From: a virus
Strand: one strand, 5' to 3'
DNA: 40,236 bases
IMG/VR virus record: IMGVR_UViG_3300032288_003025
Coordinates: 1-40,236 of that record
Made by a program: the position numbers and the translations under genes. Shown one piece after another: positions 20,559-29,665 of the stretch (its first letter is position 1; each line of letters opens with the position of its first letter). The notes beneath the pieces are model-generated. The model saw only the letters and a program-made list of their open reading frames with translations, did no database searches and was not told the origin of the DNA.

Positions 20559-21647
20559 TTAACCCTCGATGGTGGTAGCGAGGGCGGCCACGGTCGCACG
20601 GCCCTCGATGATATTGACCAGCTCCACGGCGTAGGAGGACCCTGCCCCCACCACGACCGCGAAGCCCTGCGACCAATCTGGCACCGCCGTGTAGCCGGGG
20701 TTGAGCTGGCACATGCACCCAATCTCGTAGGCGCGGATGACCTGCTCCCCCCGGAGACCCACGGCCGGCACGCGCCGGACATGGCTCCCCATGCGGTGCG
20801 TGTGTCCGTGCATCACGGAGTTGACGTAGCGCTCACTGTGGGCCTTGGCCGTGTAGCCGCCCCACTTCCGCGCCATATCGCCGTGCGTGACCAGCAGGTC
20901 GTCATGCAGGACGATCTCCGGCAGCATCTCGATCCGGCTCCAGTCCGGGTGCCACCAGCGCTGGTAGGTCATCTCCGTCATGGCGCGGGGGTGCTGCAAG
21001 AGTTCCGGGATGCGCTCGGAGAGGTAGCGCCACCAGCGGGACTCGGTGCCATTCCCCGAGTGGTTGGCGTCAATCTCGATGAGTTGGGCGTCCTTGGGCA
21101 GCACCTGCTCCAGCTCGTACAGGAACTTGCTATACGTCTCCGCCTCGTCCTTGAGGCCCCAGACATGCCGCACGTCCTTGGGGTAGCGGGAGAGCGCCAA
21201 GAGGTCGGGGAGGTCGCCGTTGAGGATGACCCGCTCCGGCTTGAGGCGCCGCACCGTCTCCAAGAAGATGCTGACCGCCGCGTCGTCCTGGAGCGGGAAG
21301 TGGAAGTCGGAGGCCACCACGGTGACCCCAGCCTCGGCGGTCTTGGCCGACCGCTTGGGGGGCGGGGTCACGGTCACGGGCCGGAAGCGGTCCCAGAAGT
21401 CCTCGATCTGTGTCGCCTTCTGCTCGTTAATCTCGATGACCTTGTTGACCGCCCGGTCCACGGCCGAGAGCTTGTACACCTGCATGGCATCGCGCCAGGC
21501 GTCCCGATGCTCCCGCTGGAGGTGCATGCGGACGGCCTCGGTCTTCCGCCCCGTGGCCTTGGCGTGGCGGGCAAACCCCTCCGCTCCATGCGCCCGGACC
21601 AGGTCCAGCGCCGAATCGACCTCCGACTGCGTCCATGCCTGCTTCAT
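20559..21647 (-). CDS. Metallophosphoesterase with N-terminal HTH, 362 aa
   Basis: The N-terminal 45 residues look like an HTH (WTQSEVDSALDLVRAHGAEG, KTEAVRMHLQREH). From about 125 a calcineurin-like phosphoesterase follows: D-x-H in VVASDFHFP, GD in ILNGDLPD, ANHSGNGTESR in place of the usual GNHD, THGD, and HGHTHRMG. These bind two metals and hydrolyse phosphodiesters, possibly nucleic acid or cyclic nucleotides. Pairing an HTH with this enzyme suggests a DNA-acting role. It follows the spanin-like gene with a four-base overlap. Confidence 0.85.
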   Translation of the reverse strand: MKQAWTQSEVDSALDLVRAHGAEGFARHAKATGRKTEAVRMHLQREHRDAWRDAMQVYKLSAVDRAVNKVIEINEQKATQIEDFWDRFRPVTVTPPPKRSAKTAEAGVTVVASDFHFPLQDDAAVSIFLETVRRLKPERVILNGDLPDLLALSRYPKDVRHVWGLKDEAETYSKFLYELEQVLPKDAQLIEIDANHSGNGTESRWWRYLSERIPELLQHPRAMTEMTYQRWWHPDWSRIEMLPEIVLHDDLLVTHGDMARKWGGYTAKAHSERYVNSVMHGHTHRMGSHVRRVPAVGLRGEQVIRAYEIGCMCQLNPGYTAVPDWSQGFAVVVGAGSSYAVELVNIIEGRATVAALATTIEG

Positions 21648-22231
21648 CTGAGCACCCCCACGAAAAGGCCCAGGATCAATCCTCCCAGCGCGGCTTGCGT
21701 GGGGGTAGGGCAGGGTACCCCCAGCACCGTACAGGGCTTCTGGGGGGCTTCTAGGGCCGTTATCAGGGCCTTCTGGGCCGCGATGGTCGAGTCAGCGGCC
21801 CTGGCCAGCGCTCGGGTGGCTTTCCGCTCCGCCACCAGCGCCCGGTTCAGGGTGTCCAGCTCGGCCACCACGGCGACATAGGCGGTCTGGATGGTGTCCA
21901 GCTCCATGGTGAGGTGGGTCACAATCCGCTGGGCGGTGGTGTCCTGAAGGGGCGGGACGGTCTTGACCTTGCGCTGGGTGCGGGTTAGCCGGACGCCCAT
22001 CTCGTCCAGCGATCGCTTCAGCGCTCTGGCCTCCTGCTGGGCCATGACCATGGTGCCGTCCATCTGCGCCTTGGCGTCACTATACTTGAGGAACTCGGCG
22101 GTGGCCTTCTGGCGTTCCATGGTCAGCTCCCTCCGTAAGCCGTGCGCGTCCCGCGCAGAGACGAAAAACGCCGCTAGTGCAATCAGTGCACCAGCGGCCA
22201 AGAGAAACCGTAGGTCGCGCGAACTAGGCAT
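21644..22231 (-). CDS. Spanin-like (Rz-type) protein with hydrophobic segments at both ends, 195 aa
   Basis: Disrupts the outer membrane at the end of lysis, if the call is right. An N-terminal membrane helix (LRFLLAAGALIALAAFFVSA), then a long coiled coil (about 35-150), then PCTVLGVPCPTP and a second hydrophobic helix (ALGGLILGLFVGVLR). Classical i-spanins have only the first helix, and u-spanins have a lipobox, which is absent here. Start at the ATG at 22231, overlapping the amidase stop by eight bases, in normal Rz position. No separate Rz1 lipoprotein is seen. Confidence 0.65.
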   Translation of the reverse strand: MPSSRDLRFLLAAGALIALAAFFVSARDAHGLRRELTMERQKATAEFLKYSDAKAQMDGTMVMAQQEARALKRSLDEMGVRLTRTQRKVKTVPPLQDTTAQRIVTHLTMELDTIQTAYVAVVAELDTLNRALVAERKATRALARAADSTIAAQKALITALEAPQKPCTVLGVPCPTPTQAALGGLILGLFVGVLR

Positions 22232-22679
22232 AATCCTCCAGCCGGAAATGGGGAGCCAAGTAGGGGTCAGTCTTGCGACGCGGCGCGACATCCCGGTGGC
22301 CCACCACCTCGATGATGTCGTACCGCTGCCGCCAATACTGCACCACCGCCTGCGCGATGTCAAGCTGGGCCTGCGTCAGCGGCTCCTTCCCGTCATGCCG
22401 ATTGGCGAACGCCAGCCCCAGGCTGATGCTGTTCACATCCGTCTGTCCGCACCACTGGCTCTTCCCGGCATGCCAGGCCCGGCGCTCGTCCGGCACGATC
22501 CGCGAGACCCAGCCGTCGCGGTGGACCAGCGCATGATAGCTGACCTTGCTGGCCGGGTTGGCCAGCCAGTGCAGTGTGGCCTTCTCGCTGGGGCTCGCAT
22601 CGCAGTGGAGCACGATGAGCTGGATGCGGCCCTTCCGCTCGTTGTGGTGCGGCGACAAGACCCAGTCAGTCTTCGTCAC
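22224..22679 (-). CDS. N-acetylmuramoyl-L-alanine amidase (endolysin)
   Basis: Cuts peptidoglycan between muramic acid and the stem peptide. An Amidase_2/T7-lysozyme-type fold, with zinc ligands visible at H25 (LHCDAS) and H128 (VVGHRD) and likely D138 in KTDP. The catalytic-region residues YHALV and WHAG are in place. At 151 residues it is a single-domain enzyme without signal peptide, so it depends on a holin. It overlaps the holin-like gene by 14 bases and the spanin-like gene by eight. Confidence 0.93.
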   Translation of the reverse strand: MTKTDWVLSPHHNERKGRIQLIVLHCDASPSEKATLHWLANPASKVSYHALVHRDGWVSRIVPDERRAWHAGKSQWCGQTDVNSISLGLAFANRHDGKEPLTQAQLDIAQAVVQYWRQRYDIIEVVGHRDVAPRRKTDPYLAPHFRLEDYA

Positions 22680-22947
22680 GGTCCATGCCGGGGAAGGGTG
22701 GGTTGAGCGAGCCGACTCCCTCCTTCAGCGCAGGGGCCAGCAGTCGGGCACGGTCGATGGGCACCTTGATGATGGCCAAGATGAGCACCGAGACGATGTT
22801 GTTGCTCACCGCCACGATGAACGCTGGCCCACCACCCATCGCGCCGACGACGGTCAGTCCCGCGCCCAGCACCAAATGCACACCCAAAAGCACCCAAAGC
22901 AGGTCGAGGTCGCCGTCTTTGGTGCGGAGCAGGGTGCCCTTAGGCAT
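22666..22947 (-). CDS. Holin-like protein, 93 aa
   Basis: Two hydrophobic segments (LLWVLLGVHLVLGAGLTVVG; AFIVAVSNNIVSVLILAII) with a charged C-terminus (RARLLAPALKEGVG, ending in MDRDED): the layout of a class II holin. I use the ATG at 22947, overlapping the preceding stop. Directly upstream of the amidase, so a lysis role is likely. Confidence 0.7.
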   Translation of the reverse strand: MPKGTLLRTKDGDLDLLWVLLGVHLVLGAGLTVVGAMGGGPAFIVAVSNNIVSVLILAIIKVPIDRARLLAPALKEGVGSLNPPFPGMDRDED

Positions 22948-23215
22948 CAAGCTTCCCCTCAATCCGGGCGACCCGGTCGGAGGCGTCGCGAATCAAGTTG
23001 AACACTTGGCCCAGGTCCTGCCGCATCTGCGCCACGTCCCGCTCCATACTCTGCACGGTCCCGCGCAGGATGCCATAGCTCAAGGCCCCGCCGACCAAGG
23101 CGGAGATGATGGGCACGAGTAGGGAGATAGCGGGGGCGGCGTTGGTAGACTGAATCACGGTTGAGCTGGCGCCGGTGATGAGGGCGATGGCGAAGGGGGC
23201 GGTATGGTCGGTCAT
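22940..23215 (-). CDS. Second small membrane protein, holin/antiholin-like, 91 aa
   Basis: N-terminal and central hydrophobic helices (PFAIALITGASSTVIQ; AISLLVPIISALVGGALSYG) and then a coiled coil (MERDVAQMRQDLGQVFNLIR). The coiled-coil tail is more like phage DUF-type holin accessories than a pore. It overlaps the ejection-protein stop by four bases and the holin start by eight. It may be an antiholin or a holin partner. Confidence 0.6.
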   Translation of the reverse strand: MTDHTAPFAIALITGASSTVIQSTNAAPAISLLVPIISALVGGALSYGILRGTVQSMERDVAQMRQDLGQVFNLIRDASDRVARIEGKLDA

Positions 23216-26200
23216 GGGACGATGACTTCGGGAAAGGGAGCAGGAAAGGACTTGCCGACATCGCCCTTCACGCGACTAATAACGTCATCGAGGACGTATC
23301 GCTGGAAGCGCGTGCGAACCTGCGCGTCATCCATCTTTGAGGTGTCGATGCGCTTCGAGGCGAGAATCTGCCGGATTTCCATTGGGTTCATCCGCTGGAT
23401 GTCCCGGTACTGCTGATTCTGCGTGACATCGGAAAGCACCTGCCGAATCACTCCGCCAGTCGTGCGCTGGCGCTCAGCGAACGTAGCATCGCTCTCGCCC
23501 TTGCGCTGTGCCAGCGCCGTCGGGACCGCACCCGTCCGCTCAATTTCACGAAGCAGTGGGTCAGTGGCCGTCTTTACGCGGCTCGTCTGTACCGGGCTGA
23601 GGAGCGACTGAAGCAGCCCGCCCTGCCGCTGGAGTGGTTCACCCAGCGCCGTCAGACGCTCTGGCAACTGCGCGGAAGCGCCCGGCAAGCCAGACTGTAT
23701 CATGCGGCCGACGCTCGTCCCCTCTCCTGTCCGGGTCTGGCGCACCGTCTCGTCCATCCCGCGCGCCACGCCACGCACCAAGCCCGACGCGGGGATGAAG
23801 CCCTGGGCCATCCGGCCGAGGTACTTGGTCGCCGCCTCACCACGTCGCCCGGCGGCACTGGGCCGGAAGATTTCAATCAGATCGCGCACGCCCGACACCA
23901 TCGGCAGGTCATACACCGCGCTGGCCGGGGCGGTCGCCGCCCCCACCACGAGCGCAGCCACATCCGGGTCCTCCTGTTCCAGCTGGTGCATCGCCGCGCC
24001 GATGGTCATCAGGTTGCCGAACGGCGACAGGCGATTGATCTGCACCCAGTCGTTCCCAATCTTGGCGCTGCCTTCGGTGCGGCCAGTTAACTCCCACTGC
24101 TGGCGCGTTTTCTGGTCCGACGGATAGAAGCCGCTCATCCGGTCGTTCTTCGCTAGGAGGTAGCCCGCCGCGATGGCGGCCGTCCCGACCGATGACCGAC
24201 CGAGGCCTTCGACGATGCGCTTCTGAAGCGCGGCGTTCGGCGCGCCTTTGCTAATCATCTGCGAGAGGTTAATCAGCGGACGGATGCCGCCAATCGGGCT
24301 ATAGTCGATGATGGTCGAGGCGATGTTGGCCGGCGTTTTGACGAAGGGCATCACCAGCGACGCCGCTTCCTTCGAGATGCCGAAGCGCTGCATCACCTTG
24401 CCCAAGCTCTCGCGGGCACCCGAGGCAGCCTGCGCCAAGTCCGAATCCTGCCGGAACGTCGACACATCCGCATCGAGCATCGCCTGCGCCTCCATCTGCG
24501 CTGACGGCTTGCGGACCAGCGTCTGCACTTCGTCGGCCAGCGCCGCACCCTTCAGGCCACGCGCCTTGGCTAGGATACGCGCCTGCTCTTCCAGCGAGCG
24601 CGTATAGGCCACGGTACGGAAGAACTTGTCTTCCGCCGCGAGGCTTCGCATCACGCCCTGAAAGTAGGCGTTGGCGATGGGCGAATCGAAGTTGACCTGG
24701 CGCGGGATGTCCATCTTGGACAGGTCGACCTCGCCCCGGCGCAAGACATCCAGTGCATCGATGACGCCCTGCTTGGCCCCCTTCATGCCCATCGTCGCCA
24801 GATCGGATAGGTCGAGGTCCTTGGTGCGCTGGCCCGTCACGCGGCTCAGGAGTGCATCAAAGAAGGCGGCTGGCACATCCTTGGCCGTCTCCAGTCCACG
24901 CATGCCGACGTTGCCGGTCATGTTGATGATGTGCGTCTTCGGATTGGTCAGGAGGTTGGCGCGGAAGATAGCGGCCACCTTCTCGCCAAACGTCGCCTTC
25001 TGCACATCCCGCCCCAGGCGCATGAGCGTGTCGAGGTCCTTCTCGTCCGCTGCCTTGTAGATAGCGGCTCGCTCCGCGTCCGACAGCGTGCGCTTGGCTA
25101 GGTTCTGCAAGCGTCCCAGCCAGACCGATGGGTCTGCCGTCTCTAGTGCCGACATCCGCATCGCTGACAGGTCTTGGGCGGTCATCGTACCCTGCTTGGC
25201 GATGACATTGATGAGGCCGTTCGACTCCTTCTGGAGCCGCTCCAACACCACCCGCGACGTCGCGGCATCCTCCGCACTCTCAAACGCGCCGGCGGTGAGG
25301 CGCTTGTACAGCTCATTCTCTTCAGCCAGCACCTGCTTGAGCGCCGTGCGGACGCGCAACAGGTCGTCACGGCCGATGCGCTCGCCGTTCTTGGTCCGCA
25401 CCATAACCTCGGCCGGCGAGATGCCCATCTCCTTGGCGACACGATCCCGCAGGTCGAGGAAGGTCTCTGGCGTTTCCAGTCGGCCGAGCTTCTCCCCCGG
25501 ACGCGCCGGGAGTCGGCCTGCGATATCTGTCTCCTCGACGGCTCGCTGCGTGGCTGTCAGGAGCCGGCGCTGCACATCTGGGTCATCACTGAACCGCGCG
25601 ACGTTGATATAGTCTTCCGGCGTCACGTTGGCGGGGACTTCGCCCGCCCGCGCAATCCGTGCCGTCTGTGCGTCAAGCTGACGGCCCGTCGCCTCCACAC
25701 CCTCCTTGAGCGGCGCAGCAGGCACCTCAGCGGCCTTCGCCGCCTGACGTCCAGGGACGGCGCCACCCACCGCCGAGAACAGGAGGTTCTCTGCCACGGC
25801 ACCCGCCCGGCCGGGGAGGACCATCCCACCCCCCTGCTCGCTCAGGCCCTGCAACACATCGACCGGCGCATTAACGGCGGTCTGCGCCAGCACGCGCTGA
25901 CCCATGGGGGCGGCTCCGCGCAACGCAGCGGCGGCCCGTGGCGCGAAGCCACCAATGACGCGGCCCGCCGTGCCGGCCGTGCCAATCCCCGTGGCTATCC
26001 CGCCCAGCGCCTGCCCGGCAAACTGACCAACCTTGCCCGCCGTCCCTCGCGGATCGTAGAACTCCTGCGCCAATGCCTCTTGCTCACGGGCAAAACGCTG
26101 AAGCACATTGTCTTCGGCGCCGAGCTTCTCTCCGAGATACCCCGCGCCACCAATCAGCGACGTCCCGGCTTTTGACAGGCCAGACGCCACGCCGCGACCA

Positions 26201-26436
26201 AACTCCTCGATGGCACCGCGCCCCTCCTCTGCTGGCGGAGCTGGCGCCTTCACCGGCTCCGGCTCGGCAGTGGCCGTGCGGAGGCGGTCGTACTGCCGAT
26301 TGACGAACGCCTGATAGCCGCTATCCGTCCGATACCGCTGAAGGTTCATGCCGAGCTTGGCGGCATTACCATCAACGAACGACCGATAGCCGGCGTCCTG
26401 ATCATAGCGCGTGAAGTTGATGCCTAAGCCTGACAT
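23212..26436 (-). CDS. Large internal virion (ejection) protein, 1074 aa
   Basis: Largest gene. The N-terminus holds two copies of a roughly 24-residue repeat (LGINFTRYDQDAGYRSFVDG and LGMNLQRYRTDSGYQAFVNR). Then come a Gly/Ala-rich hydrophobic region (about 75-190) and a long helical body with many Arg/Glu/Ala. This composition fits the podophage proteins stored inside the capsid and ejected with DNA (T7 gp16 position). No transglycosylase or protease motif is seen. Last of four such genes; its end overlaps the lysis genes by four bases. Confidence 0.75.
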   Translation of the reverse strand: MSGLGINFTRYDQDAGYRSFVDGNAAKLGMNLQRYRTDSGYQAFVNRQYDRLRTATAEPEPVKAPAPPAEEGRGAIEEFGRGVASGLSKAGTSLIGGAGYLGEKLGAEDNVLQRFAREQEALAQEFYDPRGTAGKVGQFAGQALGGIATGIGTAGTAGRVIGGFAPRAAAALRGAAPMGQRVLAQTAVNAPVDVLQGLSEQGGGMVLPGRAGAVAENLLFSAVGGAVPGRQAAKAAEVPAAPLKEGVEATGRQLDAQTARIARAGEVPANVTPEDYINVARFSDDPDVQRRLLTATQRAVEETDIAGRLPARPGEKLGRLETPETFLDLRDRVAKEMGISPAEVMVRTKNGERIGRDDLLRVRTALKQVLAEENELYKRLTAGAFESAEDAATSRVVLERLQKESNGLINVIAKQGTMTAQDLSAMRMSALETADPSVWLGRLQNLAKRTLSDAERAAIYKAADEKDLDTLMRLGRDVQKATFGEKVAAIFRANLLTNPKTHIINMTGNVGMRGLETAKDVPAAFFDALLSRVTGQRTKDLDLSDLATMGMKGAKQGVIDALDVLRRGEVDLSKMDIPRQVNFDSPIANAYFQGVMRSLAAEDKFFRTVAYTRSLEEQARILAKARGLKGAALADEVQTLVRKPSAQMEAQAMLDADVSTFRQDSDLAQAASGARESLGKVMQRFGISKEAASLVMPFVKTPANIASTIIDYSPIGGIRPLINLSQMISKGAPNAALQKRIVEGLGRSSVGTAAIAAGYLLAKNDRMSGFYPSDQKTRQQWELTGRTEGSAKIGNDWVQINRLSPFGNLMTIGAAMHQLEQEDPDVAALVVGAATAPASAVYDLPMVSGVRDLIEIFRPSAAGRRGEAATKYLGRMAQGFIPASGLVRGVARGMDETVRQTRTGEGTSVGRMIQSGLPGASAQLPERLTALGEPLQRQGGLLQSLLSPVQTSRVKTATDPLLREIERTGAVPTALAQRKGESDATFAERQRTTGGVIRQVLSDVTQNQQYRDIQRMNPMEIRQILASKRIDTSKMDDAQVRTRFQRYVLDDVISRVKGDVGKSFPAPFPEVIVP

Positions 26437-26441
26437 GGGGC

Positions 26442-27587
26442 TTACAACCCGAAGTTGCGGAGCTGGCGCTCAATCGTCGCCAACTGGCTCCGCATGTTTA
26501 GCTTGTCGATGGAACTACCGAACCGGCCAGACGACTCGACTTCCTGAAGCGCCGCCTGCAACTGATCCCGCTGCCGCACGAGGGAATCCGACGTCCGCTG
26601 CCGGGCCGCGCTCAGTCTCGGACGCGCGGGCTCGGCTGCACGCGGAGCGGCCGAAGAAGCCTGCGGCGGCGCTTTCTGGGTCGCCTTCAACGTATCCGCA
26701 TAAGCCTGGTCACTAAAATCTATGCCAAGCCTACCGAGCGTATCGGGGATGGCGCTATCTTGCGAAGCCTTTTGCCGCACGGGAGACCCAGTGCCAGTCG
26801 TATCTAATCCGCCCTTCGTATCGGCGGCCACGGCAGTCCCCATGGTAGCCGCTTCACGAATCTGCCTTGCCGCCGCCTTCAGCTCATCTGCGTCATATGC
26901 TGTGCGTGACCCAGCATAGCCAGGCTTGCCCTCGCGCACCATCGTGGCGATGGTAGATTCGACCAGTCGCTGAACACGATCTCCCTCGTCAGCTCCGGCT
27001 CGCGTTGCGAGGCTCTCACGGATGGCACGATATTCCCTCTCATCCGCGGTGTAGCGCCCATATTCAGGATCAAACTCGCCCTTCACCTTCCCAGCCTTCT
27101 TGAGCACATTGAACGCCTTGCGCTCCTCCTTGAGCGTATCAGCTGTCTTGAACTCTTCCAGCACCCCACGCTCCGCTCGCGCCGACTCCAGTGCGTTGGC
27201 GAGGGCAGCGGCCCGCGTCTCGGCGGCACTGGGGAGCATAAACGTCTGCCCGCCCACCGTCTGCCGCATGGCGCCACGGCTGCTGGCCGGGCCACCGGCC
27301 TGCTCTGCGGCGGCAAAGGCGTTGCCGACCCCAGACAGCGGGATGGCGCTCGGCACGGGGCCAGCGACCTCCTCGCCCATGCCGGCAATCTGCGTCCCAC
27401 CTGAGCGCAGGATGTCCCGCTGCTCGGCTCGGATGCCAGCCTCTTCGAGCGCCTGACGACGCTTGCGCTCCTCGTCCTCCATCTGCTGCTTGCGCTTGCG
27501 CTCTTCCATCTGCACATAGCCGCCCGCCGCGCCCCCGATCCCCGCCAGGGCCGCCTGCAAGGCCGTCATCACACCACGTCGTGCCAT
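26442..27587 (-). CDS. Internal virion protein, 381 aa
   Basis: N-terminal Gly/Ala hydrophobic stretch (MTALQAALAGIGGAAGGYVQ), then a charged coiled coil (about 27-60, MEERKRKQQMEDEERKRRQA) and an Ala/Arg-rich helical rest. No catalytic motif. Similar in style and position to T7 gp15-type ejection proteins. Six bases separate it from the 1074-residue gene. Confidence 0.65.
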   Translation of the reverse strand: MARRGVMTALQAALAGIGGAAGGYVQMEERKRKQQMEDEERKRRQALEEAGIRAEQRDILRSGGTQIAGMGEEVAGPVPSAIPLSGVGNAFAAAEQAGGPASSRGAMRQTVGGQTFMLPSAAETRAAALANALESARAERGVLEEFKTADTLKEERKAFNVLKKAGKVKGEFDPEYGRYTADEREYRAIRESLATRAGADEGDRVQRLVESTIATMVREGKPGYAGSRTAYDADELKAAARQIREAATMGTAVAADTKGGLDTTGTGSPVRQKASQDSAIPDTLGRLGIDFSDQAYADTLKATQKAPPQASSAAPRAAEPARPRLSAARQRTSDSLVRQRDQLQAALQEVESSGRFGSSIDKLNMRSQLATIERQLRNFGL

Positions 27588-27619
27588 TGGTTCATGTCCT
27601 CAAAGTGTCGAGTGGTGGG

Positions 27620-29662
27620 TTACTTGGTGCCAGACTTCTTGCCGCCAGGGGCGCCGGTATCGCCACCGCCGGGGGCGCCACCCGTATCATCCTTGGGGCC
27701 ACCCGCGTCCTTGCCGCGCTTACGCTCCATTTCCTTGTCATCAGCCGTTTCATCCTGGCCACCGATGTTGGCGTTCGGCACCCCCAGCGCCTTCATCAGC
27801 TGGTTCAGGAAGCCTGCCGTGCCGGTCGAGCCGGACTGCGCCAAGATGCCGGCCAGCTGGATGAAGAGCTGGTTCTGCTGCTGCTGCTGGTTGAACGCCT
27901 GCTGCTGGGCGGCGAGAGTGTCCTTGCCCCCAACCTGCCCCGTGAGCTCGCCCATCCCCAGCGTCTCGCGGAGCTTGATGTCAGCGTCGAACTGCTTCTG
28001 AGCCGCCGTCAAGCGCTCACGGTCCACGGCGATGCCCTCACGGCGCAGCGCCTCTTCGGTCGTCAGCTGATCGCGCTGGAGGCCAATCGTCGCCTCGTTC
28101 CGTGCCTGCTCGATGTCCAGCGACCGACCCTGCAAGGCCGCCTGCTGCTGGAGGGTCTGCGCCCGGTAGTCCACCTCGGCCGCGTCACGGGCTTCCTGCA
28201 AGGTGAGCGAGCGGCCCTGCAACTCCGCGTCCTGCTTGATGCGCGTGGCATCGAGGTCCAGCTGGCGCGTCGAGATACCGAGCTGTTGGAGCCGCGCATC
28301 CTGCTGCTCCTTGAGGGTGCGGACGAACCGCTGTTCCTCCGCCCCGAGGGTGGACTGGAACTGCGCCTCACGCTGCCCCAGCTCCTTGAGCTGGATGCCC
28401 TGCCGCGCCTCTTCCAGTCGGCCTTCCTGCGCCAGCCGGGCCTGCGCGAGCGTCTGCTCGCCACGACCAAGGTCGCCTCGCAGCGCCAACTCCTCGCGGT
28501 TGAACCCGAGCTGTTCGCCGAACTGCGCCTGCTGGGCCGCCAACCGCTCGCGCTCCAGCTCTGTCGTGACCCCGAACTGGGCGGCCTGCTGGGCCTGTGT
28601 CGCCGCGAACTGCTGCTGCTGGGCCTGTAGCCGCGCCTCTTCAATGGTCAGCTGGCGGCCCTGCGTCGCGGCCTCCTGCTGGAGCTGCTGGGCGCGGAGG
28701 TCCAGCTCGCGGCCAGAGAACCCGGCCTGCTGGAGACGGGCCGCTGTCTGCTCGGCCAGCGTCTGCCCGAACTGCTGCTCCTGCGCCGCCTGCCGACGCT
28801 CGGACAGCCCTAGTTCACCCAAGCCCAGCGCCTGCCGAAGCCCCAGCTCCATCTCCTGGAACCCACCCGCCTGCTGCGCCTGCGCGGCGGCCAATGCCTG
28901 CCCGCGCTCGAACTCGGTCTGCTGCTGGCCGAACTGGGCGGCCTGCAAGCCCTGCTGGAACTCGGCCGCCTGCGCCACGCGGTTGGCCTCGAACTGGGCC
29001 AAGTCCTGCGCCCCCGCCAGCTCGGCGAACTGGCTGGCCGCCTGCATCGCGGCAAGGCGATCCTGGGCCTGCGTCTGGGCCGCCTGCTGGAGGAGCTGGA
29101 CATCAATGTCGGCCAAGGCGCGGGACTGCGCCCCTGCCAAGCGCCCGAGGCCGGAGCCGGCGATATTAGACGCCGACAGCCCACGCCGCGCCAAATCCTC
29201 GTTCAGCTGGCGCTGCTGCTCCGCGTACTCCGACTGGAGGTTCGCGGCCTGCGCCCCGCGAATCTGCTGGAAGGCTTGCGTATCGAAGCGGGTCGGCTGC
29301 GCCAGCTGCTGCTGGAGGGCGCCAAGCATCCCCGTCCGAGCCTGCTGGGCCTGCTGGGAGCCGCCGAACTGGGCGAAGGGCTGGCCCTGTGGGGCGGCCG
29401 GCGCCGGACGCGCCATGCCCTGCTTCTGGAGCTGGGCGAAGGTCTGCGCGGGCTGTTGGTCTTGGGTCTGGCGAGGGCGGGGCTGCTGGCCGAACATCGT
29501 GCTGATGCCCGCCCTAGAGCCCTGCTGGCCAGCGCCAGTGGTGCCGAAGAGGTTACTGTAGCTGCTGGTCGATGGCTGAAGCTGGCGCGGCGCCTCCTGC
29601 GGCGCTGGCGAGGTGCCATAGGTGCGCCGATATTCATCCTCGTTCATTACGATTTGCGACAT
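27620..29662 (-). CDS. Glutamine-rich coiled-coil internal virion protein, 680 aa
   Basis: Almost wholly Gln/Ala/Glu/Arg/Leu coiled coil. A block at 310-346 (LQQAGFSGRELDLRAQQLQQ) recurs at 458-494 (LQQLGISTRQLDLDATRIKQ), and LGLGELGLSERR near 280 echoes LGMGELTG near 569, so it grew by internal duplication. The N-terminus (1-100) is Gln/Pro/Ser-rich and the C-terminus is Gly/Asp/Lys-rich and disordered. It probably forms a long fibrous bundle inside the head or as part of the ejection channel. Confidence 0.7.
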   Translation of the reverse strand: MSQIVMNEDEYRRTYGTSPAPQEAPRQLQPSTSSYSNLFGTTGAGQQGSRAGISTMFGQQPRPRQTQDQQPAQTFAQLQKQGMARPAPAAPQGQPFAQFGGSQQAQQARTGMLGALQQQLAQPTRFDTQAFQQIRGAQAANLQSEYAEQQRQLNEDLARRGLSASNIAGSGLGRLAGAQSRALADIDVQLLQQAAQTQAQDRLAAMQAASQFAELAGAQDLAQFEANRVAQAAEFQQGLQAAQFGQQQTEFERGQALAAAQAQQAGGFQEMELGLRQALGLGELGLSERRQAAQEQQFGQTLAEQTAARLQQAGFSGRELDLRAQQLQQEAATQGRQLTIEEARLQAQQQQFAATQAQQAAQFGVTTELERERLAAQQAQFGEQLGFNREELALRGDLGRGEQTLAQARLAQEGRLEEARQGIQLKELGQREAQFQSTLGAEEQRFVRTLKEQQDARLQQLGISTRQLDLDATRIKQDAELQGRSLTLQEARDAAEVDYRAQTLQQQAALQGRSLDIEQARNEATIGLQRDQLTTEEALRREGIAVDRERLTAAQKQFDADIKLRETLGMGELTGQVGGKDTLAAQQQAFNQQQQQNQLFIQLAGILAQSGSTGTAGFLNQLMKALGVPNANIGGQDETADDKEMERKRGKDAGGPKDDTGGAPGGGDTGAPGGKKSGTK

Positions 29663-29665
29663 CGG

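Noticed and set aside
28203-29561. 452-codon plus-strand frame, Cys/Ser/Ala-rich
   Set aside because: Antisense of the Gln-rich coiled-coil virion protein; its Cys/Ser/Ala repeats follow from the CTG/CAG-rich opposite strand.
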